DNA from: Bacillota bacterium
Lineage (GTDB): Bacteria; Bacillota; Clostridia; Oscillospirales; Ruminococcaceae
Direction of reading: 5' to 3'
Assembly: GCA_023412215.1 (NCBI GenBank)
Contig: JAEYNX010000015.1
Span: 62,001-126,000 of the forward strand
Length of the DNA stretch: 64,000 nucleotides
The position numbers and the translations under genes were made by a program. Each line of letters starts with the position of its first letter. Positions within the stretch are counted from its first letter, which is position 1. Below the pieces are notes generated by a model that was not told the origin of the DNA, did no database searches, and saw only the letters and a list, made by a program, of their open reading frames with translations. This document shows positions 27,008 to 36,565 of the stretch, in pieces.

Positions 27008-27493
27008 ATCTGGTCTATAAAAGCGGACCGGCTTCAGCAAAAACAAATATTGCACATACAAATTCATTACAGATTTATGCGGATATGTGAGGTATTTAAG
27101 AGTAAATATTGCAATATAATCAAGAAACCGTGCAGATATTTTAAGGACGAACAGCAGATTTCTGATAATATATAAATTATCAACCGAAAATCGGCCGGTT
27201 TTAGTTAGATTGACAATAATCTTTGACACAAAAGCGCGTATTATCTTTAAAATTGTGCATACAATTATGCGCAGAATTTTTCAGAAGACTAAGTATCAAC
27301 TCATCACGCCGTTTTTCGGTCTCGGCACACTGTTTCCAGTGCGCCAAAGCACCGGCCGGTATGTCTGCGTGGACTTGCCGGTTAGTGCTTTTTAACGGTT
27401 GCATACCTTCCCATCATACCCAGGCCGCTTGTATACAACACCGTATGGCAAAACTTTACCTATACCGCGAGAGGCGGTGGAGAGGACGAAATC
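27008..27493. other. Leader region of the GH31 gene
   Basis: Nearly 500 bases, AT-rich at first, with no credible gene. Near its end an imperfect hairpin (AAAGCACCGGC at 27346 with GCCGGTTAGTGCTTT at 27377, then TTT) resembles an attenuator or remnant terminator. The GH31 ribosome site GGAGAGGA lies at about 27479-27486. No confident promoter was found by eye. Confidence 0.4.
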
Positions 27494-30400
27494 ATGCTAA
27501 GAAAAACGAAATCCATACTCGCAATACTGTCAGCGGCTCTCATTCTCTTTAGCTGCATAAATCTGACTGTATTTGCCGCACCTGCCATCACCGTAACAGA
27601 CGGCGAAATTGTTACACTACAAACACCCAACTACACCGTTAAGATTGCAAAAAACGGATTCCGTTACGGCTTTTACCGCCCGGACGGGGCTGCTTTCGCC
27701 GACATGCATGCGACGGCGGGTATCAGCTTCGGCAAGGCTGGAAGCACGCCCTATGACGCGCAAAGCAGCGTTTTCAATGGTCTGGTGGGCGATACCGCCA
27801 GCTTTGAGGTGACAAACACCAATCATGAAGTGGCCGACGTCTCGATGAAGATGTTCGACCACTATGTCAGGTTTTCCATTATTCCCAAAGGGAGCACGCA
27901 GAGTCTTCTCTCTACCCTGCCCCAGACAGTGGTGCTGGGTACTTCGGACACTGGAAGCCCCGGCGAAAGCGATACAGCAGAGGGCCCTCTGCCCGGCGAA
28001 AGCTCTGCCGGCGAAGAGAATATTGCCGGTATGCAGGCAGATGAATCATCACCTAACGGTACGGCTTTGGGCGAATCTGAAAACACAGAATTCGGCGAGC
28101 TGTTTACTACTGCGCAAGCGGGTGGATACCTGCATATGCTCGGCGACCAAGATCCCCTCAACGCCACCGTTTATCGTCTTGTTACTCCCGGAATGCCCAA
28201 CGATTATACGATGGAGGCCGATGTGAAGATCGACGCCGGCTCCACCAAATCCGTAGGCATCTATGCGCATTATAACGCCAGCAACGCGTTCCACCTGTTC
28301 TTTATAAAGGCCGGAACCGCAGGCACGGGCTCGATAGGGCTGAAGCGTCTGGGGGCATTAACTACGGTCGATCTCGCCCCTGCATCTATTACCTCTGAAG
28401 GTAACGCCATAACGGTGCAAGCGGGGAAATGGTACCACATGAAGATGGTGGTACAGCAAAAAGCTATCCAGTGCTACCTTGACGGCGTGTTGGTATTCAA
28501 CGCCGTCGATTCCGGCGCGTCTAACGCCGAGATTCAAGGTGGCTGCGGCCTGCGCGCCGACAAAACGGGGGCCTGCTTTGACAACATAAGCGTCACCAGC
28601 ACCGACGGAGCCACGTCCTATTTTGGGATGGACTTTGAATCAACCGACGGCATAGCCGGATGGCAGCACGCCCAGTGGGAAAAGAAGCTTGGCAGCAGCT
28701 CCGCCGAGTATGTTTCGGCAGGCGGCACTGTAACCGCCATACCTGCCTATGACCCCAACAGCAATACCTACCTTTACATAAAGCCCTCAGACCTAAACTC
28801 CGTTTCGGTGAAGGAACTCACCGATGCCGACATTCCCGACGACAACTATACACTGGAATCCCGCGTTCGCTTTGAAAATGCGGTAGCGGGTACCAGCAGC
28901 ACCGGTCTGTTTGCACATTATAACGCCCCTACCGCATTCCACCTGTTCTTCGCCAAAAGCGGCGGGGCATACTTAAAGCGGCTCATTGTCATGGGCACTT
29001 CCCCCACTCTGGGCGAAAAGCTGATGTCCTCCATTGAGGCCAACAAGTGGTACCGCATGAAGCTGGTTGCATCGGGTACCAACCTGAAATGTTACCTCGG
29101 CGGGCAGCTTATTTTTGAGAGCAACGACACCTCGGCCTCTGCCGCAGAGATTTTAGGAGGCTGCGGCCTGCGTGTGTACAAAGACGGGGCCAGTTTTGAC
29201 GATATTAAGGTTTACAGCAATGCCAACCCGCTCGATATCTATTACGAAAACGACTTTGAGGGCAAGACACTCCAAGACGTGTCCGGTGATTTTGCCGAAC
29301 GCTTAAACCTGAATGCCGGTGTGGATATCTCCACGGTGCAGTTAAAAACCGAACTGCGTACCGATAACCCCGACGCACAGCTTGACAATAAATATCTGCT
29401 GCTTACCGCCAGCCCGATGAGCTCTGCGGTGATAACGGCAGGCAGCGCGTGGAGCGATTACTCCGTAAGCGCCGACACCAGCTTTACCATTGGCGACGAA
29501 CAGACTGCTGCCTCTTTACTGATGAGATACGCCGATAGCCAAAACTACTATCGCTTTGGCTTCTTAAAATTTGGCTATGTGTCGCTCATTAAAGCTGTCG
29601 GCGGTGTGGAAACCGTCCTTCAGGAGGTGCCTTTCGATTTTACCTACGATAAATTCTACAATCTGAAAGCAGAGCTATCGGGCCAGACTATCACCTGCTT
29701 TGTGGACGATACGCAGGTACTCACAGCCACCGACGGCACCTTTGCGCAAGGTACGGCGGGCGTGATGGCCAACGTGACCACCGCTAAAGTCGACAACTTC
29801 ACCGTTACCGGCGGCGCCGCTTTTGCAGACAGCTTTGACGGTGACTTAAGTGCGTGGGCTTTAAGCGGAAACGCAATTATCTCATACGACGGTGATCCCG
29901 CTCAAAACCCCTCCGAGCCAGAGCACCCGGTAGGGAACCTGTTTACCATCGATGCCCGCGTGGAGGGCAACATCAACCCGATGTACGGCCTCGGCGACTA
30001 TGGCGCCGTAGCCAACACCGGATCAAGCGTGCGTGATTCGAGCAATGTTTTCGGCGTAAACCGTACTTCGGCAGGCAGCTTTACCAATAAGGACGGCGGG
30101 CCTGTAAGGTTTATCTCAAACTTCTCCATCGCTCCGCAGCGCGGCTTTGCGCAGGTGCTGTTTGAGGAAGCGGACAAACGGGTGGTAATAAACCAAACCC
30201 AGACGATGCTCGGCGTACTGGAGACCGAGCAGGTAACAACACTCTACTACTTTTTAGGCGACGTAGAGCAAATCTACAAGGATTACCGGGACGTGCGCAA
30301 CGCGGAAGGATACAAAGACACAAAACCCCATTACGAGATGTTCGGCCTTGGATGGGAAGCGTTCGGTGCCCTGGGCTGGAACGCCTATCAGGCCAATGTA

Positions 30401-33400
30401 ATGGAAACGGTTCAAGACTATCTGGATGAAGGCTACAACATTACCTGGGCGGTTATCGGCTCCGGCTTCTGGACGGGCGACCGAAGCGGGCTGGAGGGCA
30501 CCACCACCAGCTTTGGCATGTGGGACGACACCTACGACCCTGCAGGCAGAAACGACACCGCGCAGGGTATGCCCAACCCGCGCTTCCCGGACCCCACCGG
30601 GATAAAAACCTTCTTTAAAGACAGAGACATTAAACTGCTGCTGGGCTTGCGCGTACATTTAAAGCTGCCTGACGCGCTTGGCGGCGACTGGAACCCATTG
30701 GTTGACGGAAATTTTGTAAACGAGGCATTGGATAAAGGCTATTTCTTAAAAAACCGTGACGGCAGCCTAATGAAGATTAACGCAAAATACCCCGCCGGGA
30801 ACCGCACGAGAAAACTGACCGCCTATGTTGACGGCAGCAATCCTGCCGCGGCGGAATGGTACCGCCAGCAGGCGGCCCTGTGGGGGGTGGACGGCTTTAA
30901 GGAAGACACAATGGTACTAAACGGCGACAGAACCTACAACGACGGCAACTGGAACCGTCTTCTGTCTTATATGATAGAGCAGGATGACAGTGTAATGATT
31001 ATGCGCAACGGCGCGTATTCGCTCTCGGGTGACATTCTGCGCATTAACGACGCTAATATGGGCACCAGCAACTCCAGCTTTAACAACTCGCCCGATCGCA
31101 TGCCCATCAATGTGCTTGCGTATGCGGCAAGCGGTGTCTCCAACGCCTACCCCGACATTGTGGGCGGCACGGGCGGTACCATCTCCAACCCCACCTTCCA
31201 AAAATACCTCGTGCGCAACGCACAATACGCGGCGCTGAACCCCAGCCTTTCGGTGGGCATTAACGCGCTGAAGATGAATAATGAGGAATACAAGGCGGCT
31301 ACCTTTAACGCTATCAACTGGCACAGCACCTATGCGCCCTATATCTACGATGCGGCACTCAAGAGCTGGGAGACCGGCTACCCCTACTCGGTTACCCCTC
31401 TCTACATCGCCTACCCCGAAGATGCTTATACCCACAACATGGTGAATACCACCGAGCGCGAATATGAATGGCTGCTGGGCGAAAGCCTTCTGGCTGCCCC
31501 ACAGTTTGGCACCGACTTTGTTACCGCAGACACCCGAGATGTTTACCTGCCCGAGGGCAAGTGGATAGACTACTCTACCGGTGAAAGCTTTGACGGCCCG
31601 CTGCTGCTTGAAAACCGCGCACACCCCATTGAGAACATCCCCGCATTTGTGGGCGGCAAGGGCGTACTGGTGGGGGAAGATATGCAGAATAAGGGCAATT
31701 ACTTTGTTGAGGTCTTCCCCATCGCAAACAACGGTTCCACCTACGATTACACCTATATTGACGGCTCCACCACCTCGCAAATTGTAAACAACAACGTCGG
31801 TTGGTCACCCGCTACCTTAAAGGTGAGAGACACCAGTTCAAACAAGGATGTAACCTTCACCTACAATACGGTAAATAAATCGATTAAATTTGCCTACGAA
31901 GCGGGCCACAACTACGAGCTTACCGGCGGAGAGGGCACAAAGGCGCTGGTAGCCACCACCGCGGAGGTTAGTAAAAACAGGCTTGCCCTCGGGCAAACCG
32001 CGCAGTTAAGCGTTACCTCGGGTGAAAACGACGACGGAACCCCCGCCGACCTGCGCGAGGCCAACTACAGCTACAAAACAAGCGACAGCGGCATCGTCAC
32101 GGTCAGCAGCAGCGGCGTAATAACGCCCGTGAAGGAAGGCGGCGCGGACGTATGGGCCTCGGTAACGCTGAATAACGCACAGGGCGCCCCCGTTACGGTG
32201 GATACCAACAAGCTGCATATCGAGGTAACAAAGCCTACCGTGGCGATTACCTCGCCTATCTTCTCCGCCGACGACTTTTCGTCCGGCAATATAAACGAAT
32301 GGCAAGACCTCGCCCCTGAGGGCAGCTATTCCGTGCAGACCATCGCGGGGAATTCGGTACTGCAATATGCCGGTGCCGGAAAAAGCGGCGATCGCGGCAC
32401 CCTGCTCAAGGGGGATATGACCTGGCAGGATTACACCGTGGAGGCCGACATCACCATTCCGTCGGCGCCCTCCGGCAAAACGTTCGGACTTACCCTGCGA
32501 TATAACGGCGCTAACTCCTGCTACGTTGTGGGCTATACCGTGGGCACAGGCCTGCGGTACATCAAACGAAACGGCGATGGCGCGAGCCCCGGCGTAGACT
32601 CCGTTTCGGTGCCCTTCACCATGAACCCCGGGCAGACCTATCATTTTAAGGCGGTTGCCAAGGGCAATCAGTTCGACCTGTATGTGGACGACGACCCCAC
32701 TCCAAAACTTTCGGTAACAGACACTGCGCCGGTCGCACCCGTTTACCTAAACGGCCCCGCCGGAGTGTACGCAAGCGGCATGGATGTGGCCTTCGACAAT
32801 TTTAAGGTGACCACCGAGTTTCCCAGCCTGCCGATCGAAATTTCCGGCACTAGTTTCGGCACCGACAAGGTATATCTGGATGTGTGGAATATTAACACCA
32901 CCGTCACCCCGGATGTCGACGGCAACTGGGTATATCCCATTACCTACATTCCCAACGGCGACCACACGGTCGTGGCAAGTGTGAAGGACAATACCGGAAA
33001 GACTCTAAACAGCGCTACTACGCAGTTTACGGTTTCAGGTATGCCTGATGTACTGAATAAAACCGCACTTAAAGCAGCCATCGATTACGCAGACAGTAAG
33101 CGCCCTGCCGCCGAACAGATTGGCGAATACGACGGCCAATACCCACAGGCTACCGTTAACACACTTGCACAGGCCATCACGCAGGCACAGCAGGTGTACG
33201 ATGCCTCCACTGTTCAGGCAGATATCGACGCGGCAACGGATAGCCTCTACGCAGCGGTTACCGCCTTTGAAAAGACCAAGGTGACGATAAAACGCACCGC
33301 GCTTATGAACGCCATCAGCTCGGCACAGGGCAGGATGTCGGGCAGCTATACCGCTGCATCCAAGGCGCAGCTGCAAATGGCAATCGACCATGCGATTACC

Positions 33401-34192
33401 GTACGCGATACGGTAAAGGTAACTCAGGCGGAAATCGATGCTGAAACCGCTGAACTGCTTAACCGTATTACGAAGCTTGTTCCCCTTCCTTCCTCCAATC
33501 ACGGCGATAACAACGACAGCGATACAGAGGACACATCTTCCGCCTCCACGTCTTCTAGCCTTATAGATCAAATTAACACCCCGTCCCAGGACAACACCGT
33601 GGTTGTGAATGCGGTCAATGGCTATGATATCAGCGCCTCCGTATTCGAGGCATTGAGGCAAAACCCCGGCAAAACACTCATTCTTAACAGCGGATGGTAT
33701 GCTTGGAGCTTTAACGGCGCCGATATAAGGGCATCCCTTTCCGGGCAGGCCGGGGTGGATACCCGTCTTACCACCTCCTCGCCGAATGCTGCCGCCATTG
33801 CAAAGCTCACCCGCGGTACCAAAACCACCAATTTGCACTTCATTTATGAAGGGAACCTGCCGGGTCGAGCCACCCTTCGTATACAGTTGCCTCAATACGC
33901 AGGCAAAGCCTTATTCATTTACTACTTTAACCCTGAAAAGAACAGATTGGAGCTTTTATCTCCCGACGTTGTCGCCGACAGAAACGGGTGGTTTACCTTT
34001 AAAATCTCCCACTGTTCCGATTACGTAGTAAGTGCCACCCCGATTGAGGGGGCGGTTATCATCCCTGAAACCGGCGGCGGTGCAGAAACAGTACAACCTA
34101 TGGCAAACAGCCATGGCGCATATGCAGTGTTGATCGGTGTGGTGCTTACGGCAGTAGCATGGTCTGTGCAACGCATAAAAAGAATTTCTTAA
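27494..34192 (+). CDS. Giant secreted, wall-anchored glycoside hydrolase family 31 protein
   Basis: 2232 residues. Signal peptide (about 1-29). An N-terminal GH31 beta domain (about 30-130) is interrupted by a Gly/Ser/Glu linker and three LamG-like beta-sandwiches (about 200-370, 380-600, 600-785; the first two near-repeats). The GH31 domain then resumes (NPMYGLGDYG, about 830) and runs through the barrel to about 1400. The likely nucleophile is Asp1138 in DGFKEDTM, and Asp1186 in RINDANMG is a possible acid/base. A BIG2-like module, a fourth LamG-like module, an Ig-like module and two FIVAR helical repeats follow. The C-terminus has a sorting-type motif IPETG, a hydrophobic helix and a basic tail. 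Probably an alpha-glucosidase or alpha-xylosidase-type surface enzyme; substrate unknown. Confidence 0.85.
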   Translation: MLRKTKSILAILSAALILFSCINLTVFAAPAITVTDGEIVTLQTPNYTVKIAKNGFRYGFYRPDGAAFADMHATAGISFGKAGSTPYDAQSSVFNGLVGDTASFEVTNTNHEVADVSMKMFDHYVRFSIIPKGSTQSLLSTLPQTVVLGTSDTGSPGESDTAEGPLPGESSAGEENIAGMQADESSPNGTALGESENTEFGELFTTAQAGGYLHMLGDQDPLNATVYRLVTPGMPNDYTMEADVKIDAGSTKSVGIYAHYNASNAFHLFFIKAGTAGTGSIGLKRLGALTTVDLAPASITSEGNAITVQAGKWYHMKMVVQQKAIQCYLDGVLVFNAVDSGASNAEIQGGCGLRADKTGACFDNISVTSTDGATSYFGMDFESTDGIAGWQHAQWEKKLGSSSAEYVSAGGTVTAIPAYDPNSNTYLYIKPSDLNSVSVKELTDADIPDDNYTLESRVRFENAVAGTSSTGLFAHYNAPTAFHLFFAKSGGAYLKRLIVMGTSPTLGEKLMSSIEANKWYRMKLVASGTNLKCYLGGQLIFESNDTSASAAEILGGCGLRVYKDGASFDDIKVYSNANPLDIYYENDFEGKTLQDVSGDFAERLNLNAGVDISTVQLKTELRTDNPDAQLDNKYLLLTASPMSSAVITAGSAWSDYSVSADTSFTIGDEQTAASLLMRYADSQNYYRFGFLKFGYVSLIKAVGGVETVLQEVPFDFTYDKFYNLKAELSGQTITCFVDDTQVLTATDGTFAQGTAGVMANVTTAKVDNFTVTGGAAFADSFDGDLSAWALSGNAIISYDGDPAQNPSEPEHPVGNLFTIDARVEGNINPMYGLGDYGAVANTGSSVRDSSNVFGVNRTSAGSFTNKDGGPVRFISNFSIAPQRGFAQVLFEEADKRVVINQTQTMLGVLETEQVTTLYYFLGDVEQIYKDYRDVRNAEGYKDTKPHYEMFGLGWEAFGALGWNAYQANVMETVQDYLDEGYNITWAVIGSGFWTGDRSGLEGTTTSFGMWDDTYDPAGRNDTAQGMPNPRFPDPTGIKTFFKDRDIKLLLGLRVHLKLPDALGGDWNPLVDGNFVNEALDKGYFLKNRDGSLMKINAKYPAGNRTRKLTAYVDGSNPAAAEWYRQQAALWGVDGFKEDTMVLNGDRTYNDGNWNRLLSYMIEQDDSVMIMRNGAYSLSGDILRINDANMGTSNSSFNNSPDRMPINVLAYAASGVSNAYPDIVGGTGGTISNPTFQKYLVRNAQYAALNPSLSVGINALKMNNEEYKAATFNAINWHSTYAPYIYDAALKSWETGYPYSVTPLYIAYPEDAYTHNMVNTTEREYEWLLGESLLAAPQFGTDFVTADTRDVYLPEGKWIDYSTGESFDGPLLLENRAHPIENIPAFVGGKGVLVGEDMQNKGNYFVEVFPIANNGSTYDYTYIDGSTTSQIVNNNVGWSPATLKVRDTSSNKDVTFTYNTVNKSIKFAYEAGHNYELTGGEGTKALVATTAEVSKNRLALGQTAQLSVTSGENDDGTPADLREANYSYKTSDSGIVTVSSSGVITPVKEGGADVWASVTLNNAQGAPVTVDTNKLHIEVTKPTVAITSPIFSADDFSSGNINEWQDLAPEGSYSVQTIAGNSVLQYAGAGKSGDRGTLLKGDMTWQDYTVEADITIPSAPSGKTFGLTLRYNGANSCYVVGYTVGTGLRYIKRNGDGASPGVDSVSVPFTMNPGQTYHFKAVAKGNQFDLYVDDDPTPKLSVTDTAPVAPVYLNGPAGVYASGMDVAFDNFKVTTEFPSLPIEISGTSFGTDKVYLDVWNINTTVTPDVDGNWVYPITYIPNGDHTVVASVKDNTGKTLNSATTQFTVSGMPDVLNKTALKAAIDYADSKRPAAEQIGEYDGQYPQATVNTLAQAITQAQQVYDASTVQADIDAATDSLYAAVTAFEKTKVTIKRTALMNAISSAQGRMSGSYTAASKAQLQMAIDHAITVRDTVKVTQAEIDAETAELLNRITKLVPLPSSNHGDNNDSDTEDTSSASTSSSLIDQINTPSQDNTVVVNAVNGYDISASVFEALRQNPGKTLILNSGWYAWSFNGADIRASLSGQAGVDTRLTTSSPNAAAIAKLTRGTKTTNLHFIYEGNLPGRATLRIQLPQYAGKALFIYYFNPEKNRLELLSPDVVADRNGWFTFKISHCSDYVVSATPIEGAVIIPETGGGAETVQPMANSHGAYAVLIGVVLTAVAWSVQRIKRIS

Positions 34193-34228
34193 GCACACAT
34201 ATTCGGTATCGCATAAACTAATAGTGAC

Positions 34229-34266
34229 AAAAGTATCTGTATCGTCATTGATACAGATACTTTTTC
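34229..34266 (+). terminator. Rho-independent terminator after the GH31 gene
   Basis: Stem AAGTATCTGTATC with GATACAGATACTT, a 6-base loop, then five T. It lies 36 bases past the stop codon. Confidence 0.9.
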
Positions 34267-34902
34267 ATAGTGGAATATTTCCAGATAATGCACATTTTTC
34301 AGGCTGAGTCAAAACAGTCACGGTAAAGTGTTTACAGATACTCGCTTCACGTCAAACGGGACAATTTGGATTCCTGCGTATTTGAACTAACATCAAAGCT
34401 TGTTTAATGTATAATTATGGCGTTTCCTTTTTTAACGAGAAAACTTCGTTTTAAAGGTGACGCTTTTTTATTCAAGATACTCTAGATTTCGATGGAAAAC
34501 GTCACCGGATAGAAGATGTTATATATTGCGGTAATAGTAGAGTTTTGCAAAGAATTTGCGTATATTTCTTCGTAAGATTGAGCACAAACGAGCTTTACCA
34601 AACCATTAGAGTATACTATAACTACGTTAAAAAACAGCATCTTAGGCTTCAGAAGCATGCAATTTATCTAAAATAGGGTTGTCAATACGAAAACTTTTCA
34701 ATCAGTATATCTAATCGGACGTGAAAAAGGACAAGATTTAAGATGAATTTACCAGAATGGCAAGAAAGAGGCTTTCTTTCCTGGCTTTCGTTTGCTATGA
34801 TACAACTGTGATAGGGTATGTTCCGGCGTGTGCCGGGGGGTCACAGCAGTCTTTCGTCGTGACCCGCGAGGACTGCGCAATTTTTAAGAAGGAGCGATTC
34901 TA
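34267..34902. other. Intergenic region upstream of importer 3, with nested palindrome and hairpin leader
   Basis: About 640 bases without a convincing gene. At 34420-34469 a nested palindrome (GCGT, CCTTT and AACGA paired with TCGTT, AAAGG and ACGC) ends in a T-run and looks like a second terminator or a small mobile-element end. At 34823-34865 two small hairpins (CCGGC/GCCGG; GGGTCAC/GTGACCC) lie in what may be the leader of the binding-protein mRNA. A weak -10-like TATGAT sits at 34796. An AAGGAG ribosome site precedes the GTG start at 34903. Confidence 0.5.
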
Positions 34903-36432
34903 GTGAAATCACGTAAAGTTCTGGCGCTGTTACTGGCTCTGTCCATGATTTCCGCGCTCGTAACAGCCTGTGGTTCCTCCTCCACCCCTGCCGTAGATTC
35001 GTCGGCAGGTGAAAGCTCCACAGCTACTAGCTCAGTCAGTGAGGAAGCACCAAAGGTCGAGAAGCCAAAATCCATCACGCTGATGGTGGATGGTACGTTC
35101 CTGATCAAGGAAAATGGCGAGGCGATTCTCGAAAAAGGGTACGAAGATCTGTTTGGCATCGACCTCATTATTAACCACCCGGTACATAACGAGTACTACG
35201 AAAAGGTTAACCTTGCGTTCTCGTCGGGAAACGTCCCCGACGTACTGATTGCAACGAGCAACTACTACCTCAACTTTGCCTCAAACGGCGCCCTGTATGA
35301 CATCACGGATCTCTATGAGAATTCCGAGATCAAAAACAACGTTGTTGACCAGTCGATTATCGATTCCATTCGCGTGGACGGCCGCCTATACGGTCTCCCC
35401 CGTGAACGCGGAAACGGCACGATTACCTATGTCCGCGGCGATTGGATGGATAAGCTCGGCATCTCGAACCCGACGAACTACGAAGAGTTTTTGACGATGC
35501 TGCGCAGATTCAAGAATGAGAATCCGGATGGGCTGTCTCCTGCTGAAGTAATCCCGATCACCTCCAGCGGGCTTGTCAACTCCGAGTTCCCGCTCGACAT
35601 CTATCTTCGTGAGTTCTACTGGACGGCAACACCTGATTTCGTCAAGCGCGGCGATACATGGGTAGACGGCATGACCGAGGACGTCATGAAAGATGCCCTC
35701 CAAAGAATGCGCGATGCATACTCCGAGGGCCTGATTGATAAGGAAATTATCACGAACCAAACCTCCACCTGCCGCGATAAATTTTACGCCGGCACGGTCG
35801 GTGCGTTCAACTACTGGGCGGGTACATGGAACCTGAACCTGCACAACAACCTGACGGCCAATAAACCTGACGCAACGGTTGTACCGATTCCTCCGATCAA
35901 GGAGACCAAGTATGTGGAGCGTGCGCCGATTCCGATTTGCATCACGACGAACGGGCCGACGAGCAAGACGAATCCTGAAGGTGTATTCGAGTACTTCCTA
36001 GCTACGTTGCTGGATAACGGTGACGGGCAAAACTTCTGGACCTTCGGTGTAAAGGGTGAGGAAGGCTCTGCAACTTACACCACCGACGCGAATGGCAACA
36101 TCTCTATGCTGCCTTCCGTAGAAGACCCGAAGAAGAACTTCACCAAAGCCTGGGAGGATCCTGCTCTGTCCATCACAAGCTTTGCTCCGAAGTTTGAGTT
36201 CGACCCGCTGATCAGCAATTCCTTGGAGATGTTCCAATCCAATATGACCGTTTACAGCATCTTCCCTACCTCCGAGGCGATCAACGACCTCCTGTCTGAG
36301 TTAAATTCGCTGAAGGCGAAATATGTTGCTAAGATTGTGTACAGCGAGGTCACCATTGACGAAGGCCTTACACAGTACACGAACGAGGCAAAGGGAATGA
36401 TTGAAGCCATTCTAAAAGACCTCAATAAATAA
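34903..36432 (+). CDS. Lpl/YtcQ-type extracellular solute-binding lipoprotein, importer 3
   Basis: 509 residues, the large size class typical of LplA/YtcQ binding proteins. Lipoprotein leader with lipobox LVTAC (Cys23), Ser/Thr-rich linker, then PKSITLMVDGTFLIKENGEA and GLPRERGNGTITYVRGDWMD, a landmark of this group. GTG start with AAGGAG 8 bases upstream. Encoded with two Lpl-type permeases and close to two GH43 enzymes and a GH28, so xylo- or galacturono-oligosaccharides are plausible cargo. The substrate is not shown by sequence alone. Confidence 0.92.
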   Translation: MKSRKVLALLLALSMISALVTACGSSSTPAVDSSAGESSTATSSVSEEAPKVEKPKSITLMVDGTFLIKENGEAILEKGYEDLFGIDLIINHPVHNEYYEKVNLAFSSGNVPDVLIATSNYYLNFASNGALYDITDLYENSEIKNNVVDQSIIDSIRVDGRLYGLPRERGNGTITYVRGDWMDKLGISNPTNYEEFLTMLRRFKNENPDGLSPAEVIPITSSGLVNSEFPLDIYLREFYWTATPDFVKRGDTWVDGMTEDVMKDALQRMRDAYSEGLIDKEIITNQTSTCRDKFYAGTVGAFNYWAGTWNLNLHNNLTANKPDATVVPIPPIKETKYVERAPIPICITTNGPTSKTNPEGVFEYFLATLLDNGDGQNFWTFGVKGEEGSATYTTDANGNISMLPSVEDPKKNFTKAWEDPALSITSFAPKFEFDPLISNSLEMFQSNMTVYSIFPTSEAINDLLSELNSLKAKYVAKIVYSEVTIDEGLTQYTNEAKGMIEAILKDLNK

Positions 36433-36480
36433 AGCGACTGAGCCGGCGGGCAGGATGTGCAGTCTGTATCTCCTGCCGTT

Positions 36481-36527
36481 TGGCGGGTGCCCTCAATCCC
36501 TTCGCGCATGATTGAAGGCACCCGCCA
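36481..36527 (+). promoter_or_regulatory. Long stem-loop between binding-protein and permease genes, importer 3
   Basis: An 11 bp outer stem (TGGCGGGTGCC with GGCACCCGCCA) and a 6 bp inner stem (TCAATC with GATTGA) separated by one mismatched base pair, with an 11-base loop. There is no T-run, so it is more likely an mRNA stabiliser than a full terminator. It sits 48 bases after the binding-protein stop. Confidence 0.8.
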
Positions 36528-36565
36528 GATAAACTATAACGACCAACGGGGAAGGAAAGATAGCT

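Noticed and set aside
28190..29220. Near-repeats in the GH31 gene as a DNA repeat or CRISPR-like array
   Set aside because: They are diverged, in-frame protein domain repeats (LamG-like modules), with no short spaced DNA repeats. No CRISPR array was seen anywhere in the window.
30917..31780. 287-residue minus-strand frame (also 32006-32644 and 33035-33895)
   Set aside because: Antisense shadows of the GH31 gene; Val/Gly/Ile-rich low-information protein, no ribosome site.
34823..34865. Hairpins upstream of importer 3 as a known riboswitch
   Set aside because: Two short stems without the conserved core of any riboswitch class I know.
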